A DNA stretch of 7,277 bases from CAZMUD01 sp964569715 (GCA_964569715.1 CAZMUD010000055.1:1-7277); one strand, 5' to 3'. Positions 1 through 6,484 are shown, counted from the stretch's first letter. Notes: generated by a model not told the origin, from the sequence alone. Program-made: numbers and translations.

Positions 1-2258
1 CCACATTCACCAAGAGGATGCCCAAACCTGGATATGTAGCCTTCTTATCACAGAGTGGTGCTTTAGGCTCTGGCGTCCTTGACTGGGCGATTAGTAAGAA
101 TATGGGTTTCAGTACCTTCGTTTCATTGGGTTCTATGCTAGATGTGAACTTTGGAGACTTAATAGACTATTTTGGTGAGGATTCTGAGACCAGAAGCATA
201 ATCATATACATGGAATCTATAGGAGATGCTAAGAAATTTGTAAGTGCCGCCAGAGGATTTGCCAGAACAAAGCCTATAATCGTATTAAAGCCAGGGAAGT
301 CCCAGGAAAGCGTAAAGGCAGCCAAGTCTCACACTGGAGCCATGGTAGGAGAGGATTTATACTATGATGCGATTTTCCGTAGAGTTGGCATAGTAAGGGC
401 AGAAGAAATTGGGGACCTTTTCAACTGTGCCTCTATATTGGATACCGCTCACCTGCCGAAAGGCCCAAATTTAGCTATAATAACCAACGCCGGCGGCCCA
501 GCGGTGCTAGCTACCGATACTCTGATAAGCAGAGGCGGCAAATTAGCTGAACTCAGCGAGAAGACCTTTTCCGCTCTAAACGAATTCTTGCCTCCCAACT
601 GGAGTAAATCCAATCCTATTGATATCCTCGGAGATGCAAGCCCGGAAACGTACGCGAAAACCATTGATGTTGCCGCAAAAGACCCAGGCGTTGATGGAGC
701 GGTAGTCATCTATACACCTCAAGCTGTAGCCGGCTCCTTTGAAGTAGCTAAGACTGTTATCAAGCACGCTAAGAAAGTTAATAAGCCAGTCCTGACTACT
801 TTGATAGGTGATGAAGAGGTAGCCAAGGCAAGACGGTTATTCTATGAGAACAAGATTCCTACTTATGACTTTCCTGAAGAGGCAATTAGAACATACTTAT
901 ATATGTACCAATATGCTCGTAATCTAGAAATGCTCTATGAAACTCCGGAAGATTTGCCACTAGATATAGGAACTCCCAAAAACTACCTTAGAATACTTAC
1001 CCGTAATACAGTAAAAGGTGGTAAGACTCTTCTAAGTGAAAAGGATTCAAAAGAGTTCCTGACAACATATGGGATATCTTCTACAACTCCGTATCTCGCT
1101 GAAAATCCTGAGGGTGCCACTATGATAGCATCTGGTATTGGCTATCCAGTGGCGATGAAGATATCTTCTCCTGATATAGCCCGTAAATCAGATGTTGGTG
1201 GGGTGAGATTAAATATCTCCTCACCTGACGAAGTGAAGAAGGCATTTGATGAAATGATGGAAAATATCAAGAGACACAAACCTGATATCAGAATTGAAGG
1301 GATCAGCATTCAGAAGATGACTACAAATTATGATTACGAGCTTATTGTTGGTAGTAAAAAGGATCCCATTTTTGGTCCCGTAATAATGTTTGGCCTGGGA
1401 GGGATAGAAGCAGAGTTCTTTAAAGATATTGGCGTAGGATTACCTCCCCTAAATCAAGCATTAGCCAGAAGGCTACTAGAGCAAACCAAGATTTATAAAC
1501 TACTACTCGAAGGATTCAGAACCAAACCGCCGGCTAATTTGCGACTGCTGGATGAGACCTTGGTAAGAGTGTCAAATTTAATCATTGACTTTCCAGAGAT
1601 AAAGGAACTGGATATCAATCCACTAGTCATAAGCAGTGATGCGGCTGTTGCTCTAGATGCAAGGATAATTCTTGATGAAGAGACAATACAAAAAGGAATA
1701 AAGGAATATGCCCATTTAATAATATCTCCCTATCCAACTAGATATATTCAGCCGTGGAGGTGTAGGGACGGAAGATCTGTATTATTGAGACCTATCAGAC
1801 CTGAGGATGAACCACTTGAAAGGGAGCTTTTAGCCAGCCTATCAAGGGAATCCTCCAGGTTTAGATTTTTCTACATACTTAAAGAGATAACACACGGGAT
1901 GCTCACCAGATTTTGCAATATTGACTATGATCGGGAGATGGCTATCGTAGCTGAATACACCTCAAATGGTAAGAGGAGGAACGTTGGGGTTGGCAGATTG
2001 ATAGTTGAACCTGGTGAAGAAACGGCAGAGTTTGCTATTTTGGTTGCTGACGATTTCCAAGGTGGCGGTTTGGGACTAAAACTCTCTGATATGCTGATAG
2101 GTATAGCCCAGGAGAAGGGGCTAAAAAACATCTATGGAATTGTGTTAAATGACAATAAGAAGATGATTGGTTTGAGTGAAAAACTTGGCTTCACCAAAAA
2201 GATGCTTTCAGCTGAGGAGAGCAAAATAACATTGGGACTATCCTACCTGCAAAGTTGA
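1..2258 (+). CDS. Acyl-CoA synthetase (NDP-forming)/GNAT acetyltransferase fusion, Pat-like, 5' partial
   Basis: The reading frame is open from base 3 and enters the window without a start. The ATG at 18 lies inside a conserved stretch (TFTKRMPKPGYVAFLSQSGA), so the real start and the N-terminal CoA-binding domain are upstream. Counting from that Met, residues 1-300 are the succinyl-CoA-ligase-like domain, with SHTG at 104-107; His105 matches the phosphohistidine position of ADP-forming acetyl-CoA synthetases. Residues about 335-560 are an ATP-grasp domain (GYPVAMKISSPDIARKSDVGG at 375-395). Residues about 585-735 are a GNAT acetyltransferase starting at RPIRPEDEP, with the acetyl-CoA loop QGGGLGL at 681-687. 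This order is that of the protein lysine acetyltransferase Pat/PatZ (YfiQ), a cytoplasmic enzyme that inactivates acetyl-CoA synthetase and others by lysine acetylation. The retained His leaves open that it also makes or breaks an acyl-CoA with ATP. Family confidence is high; the choice between regulatory acetyltransferase and metabolic synthetase is open. Confidence 0.9.
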   Translation, partial: TFTKRMPKPGYVAFLSQSGALGSGVLDWAISKNMGFSTFVSLGSMLDVNFGDLIDYFGEDSETRSIIIYMESIGDAKKFVSAARGFARTKPIIVLKPGKSQESVKAAKSHTGAMVGEDLYYDAIFRRVGIVRAEEIGDLFNCASILDTAHLPKGPNLAIITNAGGPAVLATDTLISRGGKLAELSEKTFSALNEFLPPNWSKSNPIDILGDASPETYAKTIDVAAKDPGVDGAVVIYTPQAVAGSFEVAKTVIKHAKKVNKPVLTTLIGDEEVAKARRLFYENKIPTYDFPEEAIRTYLYMYQYARNLEMLYETPEDLPLDIGTPKNYLRILTRNTVKGGKTLLSEKDSKEFLTTYGISSTTPYLAENPEGATMIASGIGYPVAMKISSPDIARKSDVGGVRLNISSPDEVKKAFDEMMENIKRHKPDIRIEGISIQKMTTNYDYELIVGSKKDPIFGPVIMFGLGGIEAEFFKDIGVGLPPLNQALARRLLEQTKIYKLLLEGFRTKPPANLRLLDETLVRVSNLIIDFPEIKELDINPLVISSDAAVALDARIILDEETIQKGIKEYAHLIISPYPTRYIQPWRCRDGRSVLLRPIRPEDEPLERELLASLSRESSRFRFFYILKEITHGMLTRFCNIDYDREMAIVAEYTSNGKRRNVGVGRLIVEPGEETAEFAILVADDFQGGGLGLKLSDMLIGIAQEKGLKNIYGIVLNDNKKMIGLSEKLGFTKKMLSAEESKITLGLSYLQS

Positions 2259-2418
2259 TAAGGCTATTAGGGAAAACTATACTGTCCTGAAGGCTTCAGA
2301 TACGAAACAAGTAGCCGTTGCAAAGCTGGTATTAGCTGCTTCTTCTCAAAGAAAAGTTCGGGAACTGTTCCGAAAGGCCCACGTTACTGGACTTAAACCG
2401 GCGTATTTAGTAAGCTAG
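2230..2418 (+). other. 62-codon open stretch without a start codon, possible gene remnant
   Basis: A reading frame overlapping the last 29 bases of the acetyltransferase gene, shifted +1 relative to it, stays open from 2230 to a TAG at 2416. Its conceptual product is protein-like, rich in K, V, A and L (for example KQVAVAKLVLAASSQRKVRE). It contains no ATG, GTG or TTG codon and no clear ribosome-binding site. I do not recognise a family. It may be the tail of a decayed gene, a frameshift-reached extension of the acetyltransferase, or chance. The acetyltransferase ends naturally after its GNAT fold, which argues against the extension. Confidence 0.25.
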
Positions 2419-2472
2419 AGCAAACGTGGTGGACAAAGTTCTAGCTATTGATACTCTACCTCCACCAAATAT

Positions 2473-2549
2473 GCCCCTGTAGCTCAGGTGGATAGAGCAG
2501 CGGTTTCCTAAACCGCGTGTCGCGCGTTCGAGTCGCGCCAGGGGTACCA
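2473..2549 (+). tRNA. tRNA-Arg (anticodon CCT)
   Basis: A 77-base cloverleaf. The acceptor stem GCCCCTG (2473-2479) pairs with CAGGGGT (2539-2545), with a G-T pair at the end; the discriminator is A2546 and CCA is encoded at 2547-2549. The anticodon stem GCGGT/ACCGC (2500-2504/2512-2516) encloses the loop TTCCTAA, giving anticodon CCT at 2507-2509, which reads the rare arginine codon AGG. The T arm has the usual GTTCGAGTC. It stands alone and is followed by its own terminator. Confidence 0.97.
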
Positions 2550-2566
2550 TATTTTGAAGCTAAATT

Positions 2567-2601
2567 AAGCCCCTATGCTGGTTAACACATAGGGGCTTTT
2601 T
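2567..2601 (+). terminator. Rho-independent terminator after tRNA-Arg
   Basis: A perfect 11-bp stem, AAGCCCCTATG (2567-2577) with CATAGGGGCTT (2588-2598), closes a 10-base loop and runs into a T tract ending at 2601. It ends the tRNA-Arg transcript. In the opposite direction the hairpin is followed by TTAATTT, a poorer U tract, so it might also catch read-through from the convergent Fe-S operon that ends at 2711. Confidence 0.9.
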
Positions 2602-2710
2602 GTAAAATGGCACAAATTTGGCAAAAATTGAATTTGGATTACGAATCCTGTTTTACTACGTTCGTTTGCTTTGGTAAGACAATATCATCGAACTTGTCAG
2701 CAGCTGCCTG

Positions 2711-3865
2711 CTATATATCTAGACTCATCCCCGTCCCACTTGCATAAGACTCAGGGGGCTCAACCACCTTCATACCACGAGCTCCTGTCGGACAGGTTTC
2801 CACGCAGCAGCCGCATCCCATGCATTTTTCTTCGTCAACATACGCTCGCTCTTCGCCATATTCGGGGTAGTACTTCATCAGTGCCGCCCCAAACTGGCAC
2901 CTCTTATCTACACAGAGCCTGCACCCGACACACTTTGCCGGGTCAACAGTAGCTCGATAGCGGCTCTTGGCATAATACTCCGTTACCGGATACTTACTAC
3001 CTATGACACAGGGTGTTCTAAGGACTTCGCAACAGTCGTAATGGCAATTACAAATAACCCCACGGAAGTTCTTCGGGTCATCAGTTCGAGTTCCAACATG
3101 CACCACTGGATACTTTACTGTCTCATTGTTAATAAGGTCAAGTGCTTCCTGGCGAGTGAGCTGCCTTCCAGCCCCACGGTCAATGTTGTAGAGAGCAGCC
3201 CTGCCAACAACCAGGCACATTTCCTCGGGCACACCGCACTCGCGCTCCTTATATCGTTTCCGGCAAGCGCAATGGAGCACGGCAAAGGCGTCATTCGCCT
3301 TGAGTATCTCCCTTATATCTTCAGCTGGCAAGACACCAGGGATATCCTTGATTGCTTTCCACCTGGGTATGATTCCCGATGTCACTCCTAGACCGGCGGC
3401 AATCCTCGCAGCAATCCTCTCCTCCCGAGGAGGCCCCAATTCGTAGTCGCTAAACAATCCTATCAGGGCATAATACTCATCTCCCAGGGCTTCATCATAC
3501 TTGGGATTATTCTGTGTGTCGAGCCATTGGCCCATAGTGCGGGGGGGCTGAGGACCACTCCTGGTAGGATAGAGAAACCCCTTTTCGTACAGTTCGCGTA
3601 TATACTTGTCCACCGTTTTCTTATCCAGATTCAGCTTCCTGGCGAATCCCTCAGATACTTCCAGCCTATCAGCTGAAGCATCTCGCTCCATATCTGGTAG
3701 AGCAAGGACTAGCTTCGCCTGCTCTAAATTCATTAACCTCTCTAATATCCAGGGGAAATATTTGGAGTCCTCGAGTCCTGGCTGTACCCGCTTGGCCACT
3801 TCCTTATAAATAGGGTCAATCTTCTTCTTCAGCGTTTCTTGAGCTTTCTGTCTGGTCCTCTCCAT
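2711..3865 (-). CDS. Fe-S protein B: winged-helix-like N-terminus, Cys-rich domain, 2[4Fe-4S] ferredoxin domain
   Basis: A 384-aa cytoplasmic protein with no signal peptide or membrane segment. Residues about 45-100 resemble a winged-helix DNA-binding fold (ARKLNLDKKTVDKYIRELYE followed by a turn and GFLYPTR). Residues about 165-290 form a Cys-rich domain beginning IPRWKAIKDIPGVLP, with HCAC at 198-201, Cys210, Cys217 and CNCHYDCC at 272-279. Residues about 305-365 are a ferredoxin domain: Cys312/315/318/323, then Cys348/351/354/358 followed by Pro, enough for two [4Fe-4S] clusters. The start is supported by a G-rich Shine-Dalgarno run (AAAGGGGGGA) nine bases upstream and by matching MLKKK-like N-termini in paralog A. 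It is the last gene of the minus-strand set, 51 bases after the CooC-like ATPase. I know this Cys-rich plus ferredoxin architecture from anaerobe genomes but no established function. Electron transfer, cluster assembly or redox/metal sensing are all possible; the ferredoxin assignment is secure. Confidence 0.85.
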   Translation of the reverse strand: MERTRQKAQETLKKKIDPIYKEVAKRVQPGLEDSKYFPWILERLMNLEQAKLVLALPDMERDASADRLEVSEGFARKLNLDKKTVDKYIRELYEKGFLYPTRSGPQPPRTMGQWLDTQNNPKYDEALGDEYYALIGLFSDYELGPPREERIAARIAAGLGVTSGIIPRWKAIKDIPGVLPAEDIREILKANDAFAVLHCACRKRYKERECGVPEEMCLVVGRAALYNIDRGAGRQLTRQEALDLINNETVKYPVVHVGTRTDDPKNFRGVICNCHYDCCEVLRTPCVIGSKYPVTEYYAKSRYRATVDPAKCVGCRLCVDKRCQFGAALMKYYPEYGEERAYVDEEKCMGCGCCVETCPTGARGMKVVEPPESYASGTGMSLDI

Positions 3866-3916
3866 TAGTCTTGTCCCCCCTTTATTGATTTAATTGACGT
3901 TTCGAAGTCGCCTCCA

Positions 3917-4846
3917 TTAGGACGACTGTTTAGCCTCGTCCAATAATAGAGTGATAATTGTCTGGATATCTCCCGTTGCCCTGGACTCACCCAGTACTGT
4001 GCCTTCGAAACCAGCCTCGTAAAGCTGAGGGTCGAAGTACACCGTGCCAATAGACTTAATATTTCTCTTGATAAGCTCCTCTGTCATCCTTTGTTCGACT
4101 TTTTCTGAAGGCACCTTATTAAGAATAGCCTTAACTCTAACTATACCCATACCCTCAGCCATGTAGCCTATCTTCTCGGCTAGTACCATGGATTCAAAAG
4201 ATGGTTCAACTATCACCAGCACCGTATCCACATTTCTTTCAACTCCCCGACCAAAGCTCTCGATGCCCGCCTCCATGTCTACGAGCACAATCCCTTTGTC
4301 TGCGACGAGGAGTTTTCCCATTAAGTCCCGGGTCATGTCTGCCATTGAACAAGCGCAGCCCTGAAAGGGATCCTGAATCTTACCGACCATCAGAAATTTG
4401 AGACCATCACGGCTGAGGATATACTCTGCAGGGATGTCCGGTACTGTAATCTTCTCACGCTGTAGCCATTCTGAATCAGGGTTGAGGTCACCTGAAGAAA
4501 AGCGGCTCAGTAGCGTCATCAGCGGTTTTGGTTCTTTATCAAAGCCAAACAGCCTGAAGAGCCCTGGGTTAGATTCGTCAGTATCCAGGACCAACACACT
4601 GTACCCCTTGCTCCTTAGTACATTAGCTATCGAAACGACTATTGTACTTTTCCCAACGCCTCCTTTTCCGCATACGGCTATCTTCTTGATAGGACCCTCG
4701 CTCGAGGCATGCGACCTTAAGTAGGCCCTTATCTTCTTGGAGGCTTCAACCATCTCTTCCTCGGTCGTGGCTGAGCACATCCCACAATCAATACATCCCT
4801 CATCATCATAGAAGGCTACTCCCATCGGGCAGTGGAACAGACCCAT
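3917..4846 (-). CDS. CooC/AcsF-like nickel-insertion ATPase with N-terminal Cys cluster
   Basis: A 309-aa SIMIBI-class (MinD/ParA-like) P-loop ATPase. The deviant Walker A motif GKGGVGKST lies at residues 60-68, LDTDESNPG at 87-95, and Walker B with the CooC hallmark VDMEAGIESFGRG at 189-201. A CxC motif, Cys164-Ala-Cys166, sits where CooC proteins bind nickel or zinc between two subunits. These ATPases insert nickel into CO dehydrogenase (CooC) or acetyl-CoA synthase (AcsF). Unusually, about 50 residues precede the P-loop region, with HCPMG (Cys6) and CIDCGMC (Cys18, 21, 24), a possible Fe-S or metal site. An in-frame ATG at 4951 would add 35 residues, but AGGAGG seven bases before the ATG at 4846 and the absence of conserved character upstream favour 4846. 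It lies between paralogous Fe-S proteins, so its job is probably cofactor maturation coupled to electron transfer; the client enzyme is not visible. Other ParA-like ATPases with ferredoxin motifs are an alternative, but CxC plus MEAG argues for CooC. Confidence 0.85.
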   Translation of the reverse strand: MGLFHCPMGVAFYDDEGCIDCGMCSATTEEEMVEASKKIRAYLRSHASSEGPIKKIAVCGKGGVGKSTIVVSIANVLRSKGYSVLVLDTDESNPGLFRLFGFDKEPKPLMTLLSRFSSGDLNPDSEWLQREKITVPDIPAEYILSRDGLKFLMVGKIQDPFQGCACSMADMTRDLMGKLLVADKGIVLVDMEAGIESFGRGVERNVDTVLVIVEPSFESMVLAEKIGYMAEGMGIVRVKAILNKVPSEKVEQRMTEELIKRNIKSIGTVYFDPQLYEAGFEGTVLGESRATGDIQTIITLLLDEAKQSS

Positions 4847-4853
4847 TTCTCTT

Positions 4854-4859
4854 CCTCCT
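4854..4859 (-). promoter_or_regulatory. Ribosome-binding site deciding the start of the CooC-like gene
   Basis: A full AGGAGG on the minus strand (CCTCCT on plus), seven bases before the ATG at 4846. No comparable site precedes the in-frame ATG at 4951, so this fixes the start and gives a 309-aa product. Confidence 0.85.
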
Positions 4860-4920
4860 AAAGACTCGTTCTTACAGACTGTCAACCATATTAACTGCTC
4901 AGGTTCTATTAATCGGTTAA

Positions 4921-4950
4921 TGCACCTTCTCACAATGAGGTATCGGTGCA
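4921..4950 (-). promoter_or_regulatory. Two-tier stem-loop in the leader of the CooC-like gene
   Basis: TGCACC (4921-4926) pairs with GGTGCA (4945-4950), and inside it CTCA (4929-4932) pairs with TGAG (4936-4939) around a three-base loop. Bases 4927-4928 and 4940-4944 form an internal loop. It lies about 75 bases upstream of the CooC-like start, in the 203-base gap after Fe-S protein A. It could be an RNA element tuning the ATPase relative to protein A. There is no U tract, so it is not a standard terminator. Confidence 0.35.
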
Positions 4951-5007
4951 CTATTCCCTGCAGATGCTTGCTGCAGCAGAAGAGTATAGCTTGCTGTTAA
5001 TAAGCGT

Positions 5008-5029
5008 AAATGACTCAACTTGAGCATTT
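5008..5029. repeat. Inverted repeat just after Fe-S protein A
   Basis: AAATG-A-CTCAA-C-TTGAG-CATTT is a near-perfect dyad with one bulged base, containing the perfect 11-bp CTCAACTTGAG. It lies 21 bases past the stop of Fe-S protein A. It could be a protein-binding site, an mRNA-end stabilising hairpin or a weak attenuator between A and the ATPase; no run of U follows on the minus strand. Confidence 0.4.
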
Positions 5030-5049
5030 GAAACTGTCAGTCATTATTC

Positions 5050-6153
5050 TTAGGTAGTCGCATATGGTAGGTCACCGGGTTGGGGAATATGCTCAGGCGG
5101 TCGTACTATTTTCATCTTACGAGCTTCAGCCGGGCAGGTAATCACACAAAGACCACAGCCTATGCATTCGTCCAGGTCAGTGTATGCTCGCTCCTCTCCA
5201 AACTCAGGATAATACTTCATCTCAATTGCACCAACCGGGCACCTTTTATCCACACAGATTCTGCACCCGCGGCACTTCTCCACGTCCACTTCAGCTATAA
5301 AGCGGCTCTTAGCCAGAGCATACTGATTTAGCTGCTTCCTTGACTGGGTATTACGGTGGAAGACACCGCAGCAGCAATTGTGGCAATTGCAAATCAGCGA
5401 GGGTAAGGCATTTGTGTTTCCTGTTAGATGTACCAATTGATACTTATCCAGCGAATCAACAAGCTCCATCACCTCTTCATAGCTAAGCTTTCTGCCGGCT
5501 CCCCTATTAAGGTTATACTGCGCGGGCCGTCCACAGGTGATGCATGTCTCAGTAGGGATACTGTCCTGGCACTCTCTGTTCCTGTCAATCTTCTTGCAGG
5601 CACAGTGTAGCAGGGCTATTGGCTCGGCTGCTCTAAATATCTGTCTGATATCTTCACATGGCAAGACCCCCGGCGTATCCTTGATTGACTTCCACCTGGG
5701 TATCACCCTCATGATCTGTCTCAGATTTTTTACCTTGCCCTCGGCCACCTCCTTGAGCGAAATCGCATTTCCTTCCTCGCTTTTGGCATACGCCAGGTCA
5801 AAGAACTCGTCGTTATCATATTTGGGGTTAGCCGCTCCTGCGCTATCATGAAGTGACCCCCAGCTACGAGTCAAATGCCAACCTGTCCTACCGGGAAAGA
5901 GAAGCCCTTTCTCAAACAGTTCCTGTATGTGCTTATCCACTGTCTCTTTATCTAAATTCAATTTCTTGGCAATTTCTTCAGGAGAAGCCGGCAGTTCGTT
6001 GATTATCTTGGCCTGTTCTAGATTGGCCAGCTTTTCCAGTACATAAGGCATAATCTGTGAATTTGCTTCACCGATTTTTGCGGATAACTCTTTGTAGACC
6101 GGATCAACCTTCTTCTTCAGCATTTGCTGAACTTTCGCATCCGTCCTAGGCAT
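5050..6153 (-). CDS. Fe-S protein A: winged-helix-like N-terminus, Cys-rich domain, 2[4Fe-4S] ferredoxin domain
   Basis: A 367-aa cytoplasmic protein, paralogous to protein B at the other end of the operon along its whole length. Residues about 47-90 are winged-helix-like (EEIAKKLNLDKETVDKHIQE, then KGLLFPGR). Residues about 150-270 are the Cys-rich domain, with HCAC at 183-186, Cys195, Cys204, Cys207 and CNCHNCCC at 255-262. It has extra cysteines (166, 207, 262) that B lacks. Residues about 288-345 are a ferredoxin domain, with Cys294/297/300/305 and Cys330/333/336/340; both fourth cysteines are followed by Pro, whereas B keeps only the second Pro. The ATG at 6153 has G-rich ribosome-binding sequence (AAGGGGGAAAGGGA) and an N-terminus matching B. 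It is the first gene of the set, about 100 bases downstream of a good -10 box. A redox or cluster-handling partner of the CooC-like ATPase is inferred from position; DNA binding is suggested only by the N-terminal fold and is not shown. Confidence 0.85.
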   Translation of the reverse strand: MPRTDAKVQQMLKKKVDPVYKELSAKIGEANSQIMPYVLEKLANLEQAKIINELPASPEEIAKKLNLDKETVDKHIQELFEKGLLFPGRTGWHLTRSWGSLHDSAGAANPKYDNDEFFDLAYAKSEEGNAISLKEVAEGKVKNLRQIMRVIPRWKSIKDTPGVLPCEDIRQIFRAAEPIALLHCACKKIDRNRECQDSIPTETCITCGRPAQYNLNRGAGRKLSYEEVMELVDSLDKYQLVHLTGNTNALPSLICNCHNCCCGVFHRNTQSRKQLNQYALAKSRFIAEVDVEKCRGCRICVDKRCPVGAIEMKYYPEFGEERAYTDLDECIGCGLCVITCPAEARKMKIVRPPEHIPQPGDLPYATT

Positions 6154-6262
6154 TATTCCCTTTCCCCCTTTTCTGACTCATTACCACGCGCCATTTAACA
6201 CGATCATTCGTATTTATTCCTGTCAGCCCACCATTAATTGTAAATACCCAGTCTCTGCTACA

Positions 6263-6292
6263 ATTATAAACTAAAGCGCTGAGCAGGGGCAA
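6263..6292 (-). promoter_or_regulatory. Candidate sigma-70-type promoter of the Fe-S/CooC-like operon
   Basis: On the minus strand, a perfect -10 box TATAAT (plus 6263-6268) is preceded by TTGCCC (plus 6287-6292) with an 18-base spacer; TTGCCC matches TTGACA at four of six positions. Transcription would begin near 6256, leaving a leader of about 100 bases before the ATG at 6153. The -35 box sits inside the inverted repeat 6275-6311, so a bound regulator could block or reposition polymerase. Confidence 0.5.
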
Positions 6293-6311
6293 CCAGTTGC
6301 AGGGCAGCGCT
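6275..6311. repeat. Nested inverted repeat over the -35 region, possible operator
   Basis: The outer arms AGCGCTG (6275-6281) and CAGCGCT (6305-6311) are perfect complements. Inside, GCAAC-CA-GTTGC (6289-6300) is a second perfect dyad. The inner dyad covers most of the candidate -35 box and the left outer arm lies in the promoter spacer, a usual arrangement for a repressor or activator site. If transcribed from farther upstream it would fold into a hairpin, but no U run follows. Confidence 0.45.
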
Positions 6312-6446
6312 ACAGTAATCGAAAAACCTAGAACATATCCTTTTTGTTCACCCACGATGGAGTGTAACGGTAATACTCAGGTGGGTGCGCCTTGGATAGC
6401 CCCGCGTATCAGAGAGGAAACATAATCAGTTGTTGTAATATTCTAG

Positions 6447-6484
6447 AAAAGAGGATAAGATTCTTACAAAGATAAAAGTCCTCT
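6447..6484 (-). terminator. Weak terminator candidate after the isomerase-like gene
   Basis: On the minus strand AGAGGA (plus 6479-6484), overlapping the stop codon, can pair with TCCTCT (plus 6450-6455), which runs into TTT. An inner TAAGA-A-TCTTA dyad (plus 6456-6466) lies just inside. The outer loop is long and the U tract short, so this is tentative. Confidence 0.25.

Larger units (their letters stand above)
6154..6482. other. 329-base intergenic region upstream of the Fe-S operon
   Basis: No convincing gene on either strand. On the minus strand it carries the leader and promoter of the Fe-S/CooC-like operon, a nested inverted repeat at 6275-6311, a 7-bp inverted repeat CACCCAC/GTGGGTG (6349-6355/6381-6387), and a weak terminator-like structure next to the small isomerase-like gene. 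The open frame at 6146-6355 (-) has only a GTG start, overlaps the start of protein A and looks like chance. Confidence 0.6.

Noticed and set aside
2636..2648. GGATT-ACG-AATCC hairpin as terminator of the Fe-S operon
   Set aside because: The stem is only 5 bp and no U run follows directly on the minus strand, so I cannot support it.
2473..2710. tRNA-Arg as an integration site for a mobile element
   Set aside because: I found no copy of the tRNA 3' end elsewhere in the window and no integrase; a strong terminator follows directly.
2671..3391. Plus-strand open frames inside Fe-S protein B
   Set aside because: They are opposite a strongly supported ferredoxin-domain gene and their translations show no domain.
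4858..4885. TTGACA on the minus strand (plus 4880-4885) as a promoter for the ATPase
   Set aside because: No acceptable -10 box at 16-18 bases; the hexamer there is TTTAGG and overlaps the ribosome-binding site, leaving no room for a leader.
4847..4951. A 35-residue longer start for the CooC-like ATPase (ATG at 4951)
   Set aside because: AGGAGG sits seven bases before the ATG at 4846. The upstream stretch overlaps a stem-loop and shows no recognisable conserved sequence.
6146..6355. 69-aa minus-strand frame upstream of protein A
   Set aside because: GTG start without a ribosome-binding site, overlaps the promoter, the dyad and the start of protein A, and has no family resemblance.
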